Assembly: GCF_004359215.1 (NCBI RefSeq)
Contig: NC_090627.1
Span: 567,595-608,665, forward strand
Direction of reading: 5' to 3'
Origin: Bremia lactucae
Taxonomy: Eukaryota > Oomycota > Peronosporomycetes > Peronosporales > Peronosporaceae
Length of the DNA stretch: 41,071 nt
Below the pieces are notes generated by a model. It searched no databases, had not been told where the DNA came from, and saw only the letters and a program-made list of their open reading frames with translations. Shown one piece after another: positions 1 to 9,846 of the stretch. Made by a program: the position numbers and the translations under genes. How positions within the stretch are numbered: the first letter of the stretch is position 1; every line of letters begins with the position of its first letter.

Positions 1-519
1 TGTTGTCGGCAAAACTAAACGAATTACTGTTATGGATAATTGCTTGGAGGAAACCGAATGTAACTCCTCAGCTTTTGCCTGGGATAGTGGCTTGATAACC
101 CAGCTGGCAACACTCTGTTGTATACGACGATGTTGTGCACTGGCACCTTCTGTTGTTGAACTGGACACGCGACTCGCAGAAGATGGGCTAACATCTGAGG
201 TGCGTTCCCAAATAGTATCTCTCTCATCAGAATCTACCACATCCGAGTGGCCGCGGCGTTTCCGTTCGATGGCGGTGGTGGTTATCTTAGCTACTTACCT
301 GCAGGTAAAAGCTTCTGTCTGCAATAAGGCAGTTCACGCAACGTAAACATGCTGATGAAGCTTCTCTGGTTTTCCCTCTACTGCACTGGTGCAGTAGCCA
401 AACTCAGCACTGTAGCGGTTACCAGAGCCCTTGTTGGTAGACCGGTAAAAATTTGCCCAATGTGCACGTTGGGTGGGTAGAGGGGCAGCAAAGCCATTTG
501 GAGGAGGTCGAAGGGGCAT
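1..519 (-). pseudogene. BED-finger / hAT-transposase-like fragment, runs off left edge
   Basis: On the minus strand a frame opens at an ATG at 519. It contains an N-terminal W-A-N-F element and a Y-C ... L-H-x-H pattern typical of BED-type zinc fingers, which in oomycetes usually sit at the N-terminus of hAT transposases or their domesticated relatives. The frame breaks near 345 and continues in another frame as L-R-C-V-N-C. A third stretch, from about 294 to base 1, is open for more than 90 codons and is rich in Ser, Arg and Gln. The first zinc Cys appears to be Phe, so the finger is probably dead. CAG/GTAAGT near 298 could be a splice donor, so one break might be an intron. The family call is inferred from motif layout only. 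Confidence 0.42.
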
Positions 520-1238
520 GTTGCAGGCGAGAGCGATGAGCGGAAGGGGAGGAGAATGAAGGAAGGCTGTAATAATGTTTTTTATCCCCTTAAAAAGCAA
601 CTTTTATGGAAAGGAGCATGTCTATATTTTGTACCCCATAAAATGGCACGAAATATGTCAAGGGGCATGCCTTCAGGTCATGCCCGTGCCTTCATGCTCC
701 GTACCCTACACACGAGCCTTCAGCTACCTAGGATACCATACCTATTTCTTGATCACTTAATGACAAGAAAGCAATTGGAAAATAAAGATACGGTTCTTAT
801 TTGCATTTCAAATGGAGATCCAGTTTATTATTACTTTACAAATAAATAGCAACAATTTTTGTTGCTTTTTCATTTTAACATTTTATTCAAATGCATTAGA
901 TAGACATTGAAATCCGTATCAATATACCCTAAATTGAGTATCTTCCTAGGTAGTAAATAGTATACCCTCAGGATATAGAGCGTAGTTTTTGCTAATCGAT
1001 ACACGCTGATCAATTAACAATTTTCAATCTACATGTTAACCTTCGATGGTTTTTTCTTATAGACACTTTACGATTAAGCCTTCCTAATAGTTGTCACGCT
1101 TCCAATTTCCATTATGACATATTGAGCAAAACGTACTTTAGAAATTTAGACGAATTTGCAATAAGAACGCGAGGCAAAAACACTTTTTGCATCAGATGAT
1201 GATAGAGATACTTAAAATTTATTAAGTTCAGTACATAA
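520..1238. other. No gene recognised; AT-rich stretch
   Basis: About 720 bases without a supported gene. Short open frames exist on both strands, but none shows a family motif and composition is AT-rich from about 780 to 1110. The 8-bp hairpin at 848-866 followed by five T is noted only as a dyad. Confidence 0.5.
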
Positions 1239-1664
1239 GCTTGCCCTGGCTTCAGGAACCCTACGACTTTCGTGGTATCCGCCACGAATGTCGCTGCTGC
1301 TGTGCAGGAATCGATGCTGAACAGCCGCAAGGTACGCGAAATCATACGAACTGGCCGTCACTACTTATTCATTTCAAGCCAACCGCAGCTCTATCGTGAT
1401 TGACGGACGAAGGACCTCTCCGTAAAAATCAACCCAGTCGTATCGTCAGATGAGACCACTGTCGTCTACAATACTTTCGCTACTTTCGAGGCTGGAAAAA
1501 CAGTGTATAACTTTACGCGAATTGACGGCGCCACATATTTTTCAAATGACAACGAAGGACTCGGCCACAACTTCGATTCTACACTTGGAATCAGAATTGA
1601 TGGTTTTACCTCCAATAGACGCGATTATTGTGGCCCTGACCAAAGCCACTCCCTACTATCGGCC
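1239..1664 (+). pseudogene. Unidentified coding remnant with one in-frame stop
   Basis: One plus-strand frame is open from 1239, just after a TAA, to about 1664, broken only by TGA at 1401-1403. The product has normal soluble-protein composition, with many Asp, Asn, Thr, Gly and Tyr (for example VYNTFATFEAGKTVYNF and IDGATYFSND). I do not recognise the family. The right end is cut by an inverted LTR fragment where the sequence becomes repeat-like, so the 3' part has been lost or displaced. No start codon or signal peptide is visible, so it may be an internal exon. About 140 codons with a single stop is far more open than its surroundings, which supports former coding function. Confidence 0.5.
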
Positions 1665-1833
1665 ATTAATTGCCAGTTGGTTCTACGAACCACCGAGTCC
1701 CTATAACAGGATTCATTAAGCTCTGCATCTTGCACGACTTACTTAATTATTATGTTACTAGTTTTAAAGAACTAAGTAAATCACTGAGTTTAAAAGCCTC
1801 CCTTTGACTTTAAAGCGAGGTAGCTCCGCCACA
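1664..1833 (-). repeat. Truncated LTR, family B, inverted
   Basis: Read on the minus strand from 1833 this begins TGTGGCGGAGCTACCTCGC, matching the first bases of the LTR at 2943 (TGTAGCGGAGCTACCTCGC). It later shares the GGTTCGTAGAACCA block found inside that LTR. Similarity fades near 1664, where it abuts the coding remnant. Confidence 0.6.
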
Positions 1834-1881
1834 CTTAACTTATCTGTGGTATAGTCTTATCCCGGCATACCATCCAATTCT

Positions 1882-2235
1882 TCACCTCTCCATACCATCC
1901 GCAAATGCCAACAATTTACCAACAATAAACTCGCGAGTTTGTTCAGGTGTATACAGTGGCGGAGGGTATACTTGGGACGGCTTGATCGCATCATTGGGTG
2001 CTTCGGGTCTCTTAATTACATCAAGACACCCTTGTGATCTGACTGTAGCCACTCCCTTGTCGAATGATTTAGAAAGGTGCAGCAGCGGAAACGTTTTCAA
2101 GGTCACGGTCAGTACGCTTGATTTTGCTTTATGTACAAGCGATTCTGGGTCAAAATGTCTAGGCTTGATATAGATATAGTCGTGAGCTACCTTGACGATC
2201 AAACAAACATTGTTTCTCAAGAGTGTAAAGATCAA
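1882..2235 (-). CDS. Hypothetical protein fragment, 117 codons
   Basis: An open minus-strand frame of 117 codons. The C-terminal half (from about residue 28) reads as a normal soluble protein with a Pro-rich patch (VYPPPLYTPEQTREF) and a helical tail (GKLLAFADGMER). The first 25 residues look less natural. A possible short intron, GTAGCTC...CCTAG at about 2191-2160, would remove part of that region, so the true gene may start further upstream. I do not recognise the family. It could be the last exon of a minus-strand gene whose upstream part was displaced by the insertion at 2943, or a chance frame. Confidence 0.3.
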   Translation of the reverse strand: MIFTLLRNNVCLIVKVAHDYIYIKPRHFDPESLVHKAKSSVLTVTLKTFPLLHLSKSFDKGVATVRSQGCLDVIKRPEAPNDAIKPSQVYPPPLYTPEQTREFIVGKLLAFADGMER

Positions 2236-2506
2236 TGCAAAACCGAAGAGATACCAAGCTCCATATCGGCAATTGGACGATATCTGCTCGCAGGGGCGCA
2301 GTTACCTTTAAATAGGTACGAGTCTTGTTATTATTTTCATTTAGCCAAGCTGACAATGATAAGTGCTCCTGCAAATTGAAGCCATGTCCGTGTATTTTCA
2401 TACATGACTTTAAAGTTAAATCCGAATTTCCAGTTCTAAGGGCAAAATCCGATAATGGGGAAATATTACTACAGACCATACACCGTGCTGCACAAAAATA
2501 CAATTT

Positions 2507-2942
2507 GTGCAGTTGGATACTGGGAATCATATGTGTACCAACTTGGCTCAGCAGGAAGACGCTCATAATCGCGCTCTTGTAGTAAACAACACAAGCACAA
2601 AAACTATCATCAAAAACACGATTATTGTTACCAACTCGATGGGAGACTTCTTGCTCGCTGGGGCTACTGATAATAAAAATGCACGTTGGATACAAGTTCA
2701 CCTGGGTGAGCATGATGCGCCTTTATATGGGACCATGGCATCTGACTTGCCCAAGAAGTATGAACCAAAGGCACCAACCTGCTCGCCAAGAAACTGACCG
2801 ACCAGCAAGAACAGTGTTCAATTAAGATTGCGCTGAAATCTTTGACGTACCAGAATGAGACTCACGGGACAAAAAGTCTCCTGATGTGCAGCGAGAGTTA
2901 TTCTGGGATCCTGACATCACATCAACCAAAATTTTGGCTTCT
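2507..2942 (+). pseudogene. Broken cellular gene, left part; weak proteasome-chaperone-4 resemblance
   Basis: A plus-strand frame (2507-2797) includes a stretch GDFLLAGATDNKNARW ... HDAPLYGTM. After a one-base frame change near 2785 the next frame gives GTNLLAKKLTDQQEQC and stays open to 2942. The order and spacing (GAT, then 17 residues to D-x-P, then about 36 to G-T/S-x-L-A-x-x-L) resemble proteasome assembly chaperone 4 (PSMG4/PAC4), but identity is low and this is a tentative family match made by eye. The frame is cut at 2942 by the LTR starting at 2943, and a matching open frame resumes after 25695. Another frame over 2860-2942 also looks coding-like (SPDVQRELFWDP), so which frame was real is uncertain. 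Confidence 0.33.
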
Positions 2943-3429
2943 TGTAGCGGAGCTACCTCGCTCCTTATGTCAGAGGAAGTCTTAAAGACTCGAAAAGTAT
3001 CTAAGTTCTACAGAACTAATGGGTTAAACAACTTAGGGAGTCGTACAAGCTATTAAAGCTTAGTGAATTCTAGTTCAAGGGATGATTCAGGGGTTCGTAG
3101 AACCAGGTGGCAACTAGCGCCCCAGCGTTTGTACATTAGAAAAGCTAACATATCTCACAGATCAATGCGCAAGCCTTAGGAAGGCACTAGATGCTTTAGA
3201 TCAAAAGAAGAACTGTGCTTTATTTACTTATTTAAATCTTGAGCCTCACCTTAGCTAGTTCAAATAAATTCCGGCCGCCATATTTACATATGGTGGCTGT
3301 CATACATGTTACCCATATTAAATGGGATTTTAGTAATTATCTAATTTTTAAATAGAAGAAAAGGTTATTTTACCCATAAAGTAAATATACCAGAACAACG
3401 GTTCACCAACCGATGCGTGCCCCATCACA
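2943..3429 (+). repeat. LTR family B, 5' copy (487 bp)
   Basis: Starts TGTAGCGGAGCTACC and ends CCCATCACA, the usual TG...CA limits. It aligns along its length with the split copy 9135-9185 plus 25276-25695, including GGGAGTCGTACAAGCTATTA and CAACGGTTCACCAACCGATG. It contains a dyad around 3272-3295 (GCCGCCATAT / ATATGGTGGC) that is partly kept in the other copy. Gag follows 160 bp downstream. Confidence 0.75.
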
Positions 3430-3588
3430 CCCTTTCCCATCAGGCTTCTGACACCTAGTGACAACATTCGCTTCATTTACTCTTTGAGGTTGGTTTTAAG
3501 CAACTGATAGTTTAGTTGTGCTTTGCATTCCTTTGTCTGATGATAACTAAGCGTGAGCCAAACTCTATGCTCCTTCCTTGGCGATAAG

Positions 3589-4977
3589 ATGATGATAGGC
3601 TATAAAAGTCACTCTCCATCGGAGGATGAGGAAAAGGAGCGCGGCTCCTACACGCCTCGTCGTTTGGACGAATTACGTCGGGTCCCGAATCCGTTCTCAG
3701 AACGTGGTGCCGCGAAACGTTTAGCTACATTACACCGAACGCCGCTAGTATCATCACATAATCGCTCTCTGAAGAGCAAGAGCGTGCAATTTTATGGCGT
3801 TTTGACGACGGTGATTGTCCGATTACGGCTGTTCGACTGCAATTGTCCGGCGGCGTTTGCACGACGGTGGCGTTCCGATGACGATTGTTTGACTGCTTTT
3901 TAAAAGATGAAGCTTAGCTCTTTGTCGAGCTGCAGAGATAGCGAGAACAAAAGCTCACAGTGAATACCGATTCATTCCACTAAGTGTGGAAGAGTGTCTT
4001 TAGTAGATTACGGGTCGCAGCTTGGCCATCTGGACCTTTGGACCTCCGGACCACGGCGAGGACGCCGCAGGAGCTCGCTGCTCGCGACACTCTTCGCGAT
4101 TGATACCTTACACCGAAGGTAATGACGCGAGGTCAGTATCTGACGCTGTTGCGTGATCAGGCCTGTAAGGCTTCGGTGACGTCAATGAGGGAAATCCGAT
4201 CGTTTTGTTACCAAACGAATCAAAAAGCAAAAATGACGCTTCGTTTGAGAACTGGGTCCGTCGGGTCCTCCGCCTCCGCAACAATTGGAATATTAGAGAG
4301 TCTGCGGATGTGGCTGATGTTCGTTTGGAATGGAAACTTCGCTTCGACTTTGCCAAGCTTAAGGCCAAAGGCCAGTTACGTTAGGCGTTTATGCCACAAA
4401 ACGAGGATAGGCCTAGCCAGTATTTCAGTGCTTCGTAGACCGTACAACCATGGACCGAAGCCACACTGAGGCTATAGATCCACTTTATCCCACGTCTAGT
4501 GGTGGGAAGCGTCGTTTTGACGCGAGTTGACCCTGAGCTTGGCGTTCAAAAACGTAACGGCGTGCGGGCAATCTTGCCGAAGAGGTACCTCAAACTCCCA
4601 AGAGTTTTAAGCAGAGGGGTAATCTAGCCACTTCACCAGATACTGATATTGACCCTTACGACGACGACGCTTTTAAAGCTTCTTCACGTGAAGCAAAAGG
4701 TCCTCTTGCTCATCGAGCTGCGTGGGAGGGGGCCAAAATCTCGGCAGAAGCATTTGATGCTCTAAAGCACTAGGTGCTACTCCTTGGTGACGGCCTCGGC
4801 TTGAGGGATCTTGAGGCAGTTCAAAACCGTCTCTTAATGGTGGAACGTCAGCAACTTCGTTTAGAGGGCCAGCTGGACATCCTGGTGTGGATGCAGCAGT
4901 CTATTGTAATGGACTCCCAACACCCTGTGGGTACGGGCAGACTTGCCAGTGGTGCAGCAGCATGTGCCGAGGTGTAA
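3589..4977 (+). pseudogene. gag-like protein of element B, decayed
   Basis: Begins at a double ATG (3589, 3592) 160 bp after LTR B. The first 105 codons are open (charged, Arg/Ser/Glu-rich, ending at 3903). The middle section needs several frame changes, with patches such as ENWVRRVLRLRNNWNI near 4240. The last section, about 4616-4977, is one frame with a single TAG at 4771-4773; it holds an acidic patch (DIDPYDDDAF) and a Leu/Gln/Arg-rich coiled-coil (EAVQNRLLMVERQQLRLEGQ). Position after the LTR and composition fit the nucleocapsid precursor of a Ty3/gypsy element. No CCHC knuckle is visible. It could equally be an unrelated structural protein. Confidence 0.5.
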
Positions 4978-5029
4978 ACCCGTTGGAAAGTTTCGCATGT
5001 GCAAACGAATGTGCTGACCCATTTGTAAA

Positions 5030-5280
5030 GCTTCAGCCACTAATAAATCTGGCTTACAGAGCCGTAGGTCTTTTCTCTACCGAGATGAACACCAAAGACA
5101 GTATTGTGCGCCTCATAGAGGGTTTGATACTTCAAATTCTTATCATGAGGAACAACGAAGCGCGGAGTATCCGCAGCATCCGTGCAATAAAGCAACAGGT
5201 CGTCATCGATAGAAAATCGATGCAATTTAGCACGCAGACGTGCCGACAATTTGAAGCCCGATTCAGTGCTCTTTAGAGCT
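5030..5280 (-). pseudogene. Ty3/gypsy integrase, N-terminal zinc (H2C2) fragment
   Basis: Minus-strand translation gives YEAHNTVFGVHLGREKTYGS, the His-His half of the integrase H2C2 zinc-binding domain with its conserved H-L-G-R-E-K-T. It is preceded by the usual linker (SIDDDLLLYCTDAADTPRFV). The Cys half is missing: the frame ends where the plus-strand gag ends, so this is a junction between opposite-strand fragments. It is the downstream continuation of the RNase H remnant at 5340-5916. Confidence 0.75.
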
Positions 5281-5339
5281 CGTAGCAGAGCTACACTTCA
5301 AGCGTTGGCAATTGAATTAACTCTATAGTTAACTTCGGA

Positions 5340-6255
5340 GGCGCTATCAAATGAACTGTTCATCCTTCGCGTAAGCCGAACGGATAGATTCCTTGATAGG
5401 CGACATGAAAGTCGTTAAATGAGAGGGCCTGCGTGATAACGAATCAGCCGAATCATTCTTCTTACCAGGCTTATACTTCACCTCGAAATTGTATTCGGCG
5501 AAAAGGAAATCCATCGAGCCATTCTCTGTGAGAGATGGGGCGACTTAGTCGCAGTGCGTATCGACGCGTTATCTGTATATACCACAAACGGCTTTGGGCC
5601 TAGCAGATGAACTCTGAATTTGACAAGAGCATACTGCATTGCGAGTAACTCTTTGTCATGAACCGGGTAGTTTTTCCGCAGCTTTTAGCTGTCTAGGCTC
5701 GAATGCAATTACACGTTCGCGTCCAACATTATCTGTTTGTAACAGGCAGTGCCAGAATCCGGGCATGGATATTACTATCCTAAATTGCTTAATAAGCATA
5801 ATGTTCCGTATTAGTCTAGCACCAATCCGTATCTTTCTAAGGAGATTAGATAATGTCCTAGCTATATCAGCGTAATTTTGCTTTATTTTTGTAAGTAATT
5901 GGCGAGACCCAACCACTTACGCAATTCTTAGGAACCGACCAATCTACGATGCCTTTAACCTTAGCGGGATCCGCTCTAAGGCCTCGCTTCCCAATGAACC
6001 ACTTTTCGAAGGAAATTTCTTCTGCGCCAAAAATGCATTAAGATGCATTAGCATACAATTTATTTGCCCGCATAAACTCGAGCACTGCTCGCACATGGCC
6101 AAAATCGGATTCCACATCCGTATGGCCCTGTTCCGCACGAATGTGGACAATATGTAATCAAATAAGTCTGTGCATAACGTCGATGAGGGCGGATTCTGAC
6201 ACAAGGGCTTTTCAACGCCCCGGCGTTGCCGAAGCGTCGTAACGGCGTCGAGCAC
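5340..6255 (-). pseudogene. Ty3/gypsy RT thumb and RNase H, decayed
   Basis: Minus-strand frames give, in order: the RT connection (HTDVESDFGHVRAVLEFMR, RANKLYANAS, then IGKRGLRADPAKVKGIVDW) at about 6180-5940; an RNase H block (LLQTDNVGRERVIAFEPRQL) near 5700; and the RNase H tail (FAEYNFEVKYKPGKKN, SRRPSH) near 5440. Stops and frame changes separate the blocks, and the first RNase H catalytic Asp region (normally C-D-A-S-D-F) is unrecognisable. Together with 5030-5280 and 6634-6830 this is one pol remnant whose RT palm is replaced by unrelated sequence. Confidence 0.72.
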
Positions 6256-6633
6256 TCATAACCTTTTGCCCATTCTTGTCCAAAATAGTCGAACTGCTAA
6301 TCGAACACGACGAAAATGTTTTTTTCTTATTTTCGGCTTCGACCGACTCATCCTTCTCTTGCTGCTGCACCGACGTCGGCAGGTCTTTGAAAAACTCTTC
6401 ATCCGAGCTAATACCTGGTATGACGGTCACACTCACCGGCGGCTGCAGCAGCCTGCTCGGCTCCATCATAGAAAGCTCGAGCATTGACATGAGGTGCCAC
6501 AGCATTGGGCGCACGAGATCCCACAGCGAAAACATTGTTACTCGTAAATTTGCGCGGTTCGATTTTCACTTGGCCAAATTCACAATGACGAAAGTCCAAT
6601 CTGCTGCTTTGCATCCTAAATTTAAAGCATACA
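6212..6633 (-). other. Foreign segment inside RT; weak myeloid-leukemia-factor-like motif
   Basis: Between the RT fingers (6634-6830) and the RT thumb, where the palm should be, lies about 400 bp that does not read as pol in any frame. The minus strand is open at 6535-6212, with an acidic Lys/Ser-rich part (SSDEEFFKDLPTSVQQQEKD) followed by STILDKNGQKVMSARRRY. The S-T-x-x-D-K-x-G-x-x-V-x-S-x-R-R-R-Y pattern resembles the C-terminal part of myeloid leukemia factor (MLF) family proteins, which suggests a captured piece of a cellular gene. The frame overlaps the start of the thumb near 6212. The MLF link is a by-eye motif match only. Confidence 0.33.
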
Positions 6634-6830
6634 AAATTATTTTCCCACTAATGCGCCATTTGCCATTTGGCTTTTTGACGCAAAATGTCGGTGTCGAATG
6701 GGGAGATTTGCTCTCTCGTACATTTCCAGCCTCGAGCTTAGCACGGAAAAATCGTAAACTGTTCCTTTGGTAAAGGCCACTGTCGTGTGACACAATTTAT
6801 TGTCCAGAAACCAAGTCAAATTCATTACAG
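6634..6830 (-). pseudogene. Ty3/gypsy RT N-terminal fragment (fingers)
   Basis: The minus strand reads ESKSPHSTPTFCVKKPNGKW followed by R-I, the hallmark start of Ty3/gypsy RT (normally continuing V-H-A-F-N-K-L). Upstream are remnants of the acidic lead-in (NEFDLVSGQ, then a stop) and FFRAKLEAG. After K-W-R-I the sequence leaves pol completely, so the catalytic YxDD region is absent. Confidence 0.78.
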
Positions 6831-6839
6831 ACACCTCTA

Positions 6840-7400
6840 TTCGAGAATAAAACAGATGATGGATCGATACACACCATACCAGAAATCTGGTACGGTGCGG
6901 GAAATGTCGATACCAAGTCGGTGTGGGGCGCCCTACTGGAGAAGCCTAGGCTCTGTTGAACCTCTAGGAGGTGAGAGTAAACAGGACCTAGCCCCAATTA
7001 GCTCGATGCATAATGGCACGAAGCGTAAGTACAAGCCTGGCTTGTTAGTCGCCCAAGCGACTATAAAGGGCTTTGATAAGCCATTGTCAATTTTAACTGA
7101 CTCAGAAGCGTCATGCCATCGACGAATTTCCCTTAAAGGAAGTCAACAAGACGTTGAGGTGCTTTAAGCGCATGAAAGTGATAAAATCACCGTTCGCTTA
7201 GCGACTGGAACTCGTGTCACTGTTTCTAAAATTCCGTTGAGTCACGTATCAAGCTTCTGGTCTTTGACAGTGTGGAACGCTGTCTCGTCCTTGATTTGGA
7301 TTCGAGATGGGATCTCATCCTTGGTATAACCTGGCTTGAACGCCATGAGCTATAGATCGATTGGAGGTCTAAGACCTTAGACATCACGGGCAATGCTCCT
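6840..7400 (+). pseudogene. gag C-terminus plus aspartic protease, decayed
   Basis: The plus strand reads YTPYQKSGTVREM (gag tail), then LLVAQATIKGFDKPLSILTD and S-E-A-S-C. The last part is the retropepsin active site with D-S-G-A changed to D-S-E-A. The frame stops at 7167. The next frames give DKITVRLATGTRVTVSKIPL and then, after another slip, the protease tail (FDSVERCLVLDLDSRWDLIL, W-L-E-R-H-E). A second copy of the same segment lies at 18600-19180. Confidence 0.7.
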
Positions 7401-8062
7401 AGCAGAAGAAGGAAGTGGAACTTACTCCGTCGAGTGACACTCGTTGTAATAACGATTCACTGTTGGCCTAAGGCCGAGTCATCAAGGGTGTAACATCCCC
7501 GATCGACGTGGAGTGGCATGTCTAAGTCCGCCGAGTGTGAGCGGCCTAGGTGGCACCATACTGAGCGTACAATTGGCGGTTCGCCAGGGCATTTCGGGTC
7601 AAACCCTTCTAATGCACGTGAAGTGACGCGTAAACGGTCACTGGACCTGGAAGTTTAATTGCCTAACTCCTTGTCGGATGTCGAATTAGACACCATGTCT
7701 GGTATAGAACCAATACAGATGGAAATTCGAAATTGCGAATTTTGCGGCCTTTTAAGAGGCGTATAGTCTCTACTCCGAGACAGGAGAGAAGCGAAGTGTC
7801 TAACGCTTTCAAAGTGATACCAGCGAGTAATTGCATACGCTAGTAAATGTTGTAACTGGGAACACCGAGGGAGAAGTTAGCGTTGCGGCAATTCCTCATC
7901 ACAGGCTCTTTTAGAGCTAGAAGAAATGTCTATTGATGAGTGCTGCCGAGCCTGAAAGGCTGGCGACTTGTCTGAGGTGGTGGTCATTCGATCAACGATT
8001 GAGATTGTCACATCTGAACAATGCTGTCCTGGAGTGGATCATCGATCCTTAAAGATCGTACC
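7401..8062 (+). pseudogene. Protease-RT linker of the same pol
   Basis: Continues from the protease: recognisable plus-strand patches are SLSDVELDTMSGIEPIQMEI near 7670 and ALLELEEMSIDECCRA near 7910, followed by LSEVVVIRSTIEIVT. These match the acidic spacer between protease and RT in oomycete Ty3/gypsy polyproteins. Several stops occur. The segment ends near 8062, where it meets a minus-strand gag, so RT proper is missing. Confidence 0.5.
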
Positions 8063-8099
8063 GATCAATTTCTTATGATAGGAATTCCAAGACGTAGGT

Positions 8100-9001
8100 C
8101 GGAAGTGGTGCTCTTTCGAGCTTTACTCGTATTTCGAAGGGGACAGGCCCGACATCAATGTTTCGTGCTACCGTACATATATCATCAACGGATGTTCTGA
8201 TCCTGTTCCACAGATTGAAAAGCCTCTTCTTCTTCATCGAGGCTTAGATCCATATTTTTTTGGTTTATAGGACGGTATTCATGTGTCCGAAGAACTTGTT
8301 CGTAAAAAGGCGTGCTAACGTGAGCAGACTTAAGGTCAAACTCAGCGCATAGCGCTATGGCAACTGCCTCTTCAAAAGTATCAGGATGAGATCGAAATAA
8401 TTATGTCCGGGCAACGCCCTCATTGAGACCCCCTATAACGATTGTTGCAACAATTGCTTCTTGCACCGGGTCTTGATGCATAGATGCAATGAGAGCTCTC
8501 AACTCCTGAAAACGTCCCCTAGGGTTCGTTTACCCTATCGAGTCGCTAGGAGTCGTGCTCGTATGTAAAAAGCCTGATCAGGCGGTGCAAACATTCTAGT
8601 CATTTGCTGTTTCAGCGAGTCCCATCAAGGGAAACCGTCGATTATGGACGTGCTACACGAGAGTGCCCATTCCATGGCTCTACCTCTGAGTTTGGAAATG
8701 GCCAGAACCACCTTTTGTCGTTCTGTTAAGAACAAGGCGGAGGTTGTTTAAATTTCCATCTGCTTAAACTGGAGGGATTTTTTTCCTCTTTACCATCGAT
8801 TGTCTTCACGTTAACGACTACAGGGCGAGCCTGAGGCTTTCTATCAGGTATAGAGATGTACCGAGATGGCATAGATGCCGCTAGATGACCCTGAACCTGT
8901 CCGATAAGGGAGAATGCATATTGCATAAATGCTTCAAGCCTTGCATGCAGAACCTTTGGTCCCCGAAACACAATAACCTCAATATGTCCAAGCCCAAACA
9001 A
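8100..9001 (-). pseudogene. Ty3/gypsy gag with CCHC knuckle, decayed
   Basis: The minus strand from 9001 gives PDRKPQARPVVVNVKTIDGK, then (after frame changes) AISKLRGRAMEWALSC, MTRMFAPPDQAFYIRARLLA and, at 8179-8130, YGSTKH(stop)CRACPLRN. The last is a CCHC zinc knuckle of the C-Y-V-C-G-S-T-x-H-x-x-x-x-C type with its first Cys lost and a stop inside. Together these are the capsid and nucleocapsid parts of a retrotransposon gag. Several in-frame stops show it is inactive. It lies head-on against the plus-strand linker ending near 8062. Confidence 0.72.
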
Positions 9002-9134
9002 AGTTTTGAGCTTGTCATTCGCTGTGCGTTGCGCCTCTGAAAGTTTTGGAAGCGTTTCGTGGAAACGTTACCATTTCAGTAAAGGCTTAGTCTAATAAAG
9101 ACTCAGGCGTAGATTGACTACAAGTTCTATCAGG
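9002..9134 (+). other. 3' end of element B internal region before its 3' LTR
   Basis: Short non-coding stretch ending CTACAAGTTCTATCAGG directly before the LTR start at 9135. The same kind of ending (AAAGTGCTACCAGG) precedes the family D LTR at 40979. No long purine tract is obvious, so the plus-strand primer itself is not placed. Confidence 0.4.
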
Positions 9135-9185
9135 TGTAGCAGAGCTACCTCGCTGCTTAAGTCAGAAGAGATTAAAGACTCAAAG
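9135..9185 (+). repeat. LTR family B, 3' copy, first 51 bp
   Basis: TGTAGCAGAGCTACCTCGCTG ... AAAGACTCAAAG matches the first 50 bases of the LTR at 2943. It stops abruptly at 9185, where element A starts, and its continuation is found 16.1 kb away at 25276. Confidence 0.8.
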
Positions 9186-9714
9186 TGTAGGCGGGTACGT
9201 CTTAATGCGGCCACGCTTTACTTAAGCATACACCCTAGCACAACGAGGAAGCGGCTAAACCGTCTTCTCTTGCGTGCAGTGAGGTAGTTGTGGTAAGCGC
9301 CTTAGCGACCTCACTAAACGCACTAAGTACTCTAGTAAGTGATGTCACGAGAGCGGTAATCCGGATCCTCGTGCGTACTTACCAAGTAGGAAGTAGATTT
9401 CAGACTGATTTATATTTAATCGTTTTAAATATAAATACCTATTATTCTAATCAAAAATGTCATCTCTGTAGATAAAATGGTATGTATTGCGAGGGCATAT
9501 TTCTTCATACCTTGCGTAACGGATGATGCTAGGCGTCATCCCTCCTAATGTGAATGGTCCTATGATCATCACATACACATGGGTTGGTTCACAATGTGGA
9601 CCACAGCCAAGTGGTGGGTCTAATTACTATATTTGAGCAATTGACCATCCCCTTAAGTACACCAAGAGTACTTGACGGGGATTGTGTAACATTAGAGCAA
9701 CTTTAGCCGTTACA
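9186..9714 (+). repeat. LTR family A, 5' copy (529 bp)
   Basis: TGTAGGCGGGTACGTC ... CTTTAGCCGTTACA. It aligns with 24803-25275, with an inverted piece at 24366-24541 and with a truncated copy at 37366-37658. It contains a perfect 12-bp AT-rich dyad at 9408-9436 with a 5-nt loop, near the expected core-promoter region (TATAAATA). Confidence 0.78.
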
Positions 9715-9846
9715 CCATCCCCCTCTTTAAGAACAAATTTACATTTTTAAATTTGACAAAGAGGAGAGAGGAACTGCGCGCAGCTTTATGCGCCGCTAGT
9801 TAACTCGATCACTCTAGCGCACGTGTTATCATACACGGCGCCAAAG

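Noticed and set aside
848..870. Hairpin followed by a T run, like a bacterial terminator
   Set aside because: The window is clearly eukaryotic; the spacing is probably chance in AT-rich sequence.
2159..2713. 184-codon open frame on the minus strand
   Set aside because: Composition is odd (rich in Cys, Ser, Leu) and it lies opposite a more protein-like plus-strand reading; not supported as a gene.
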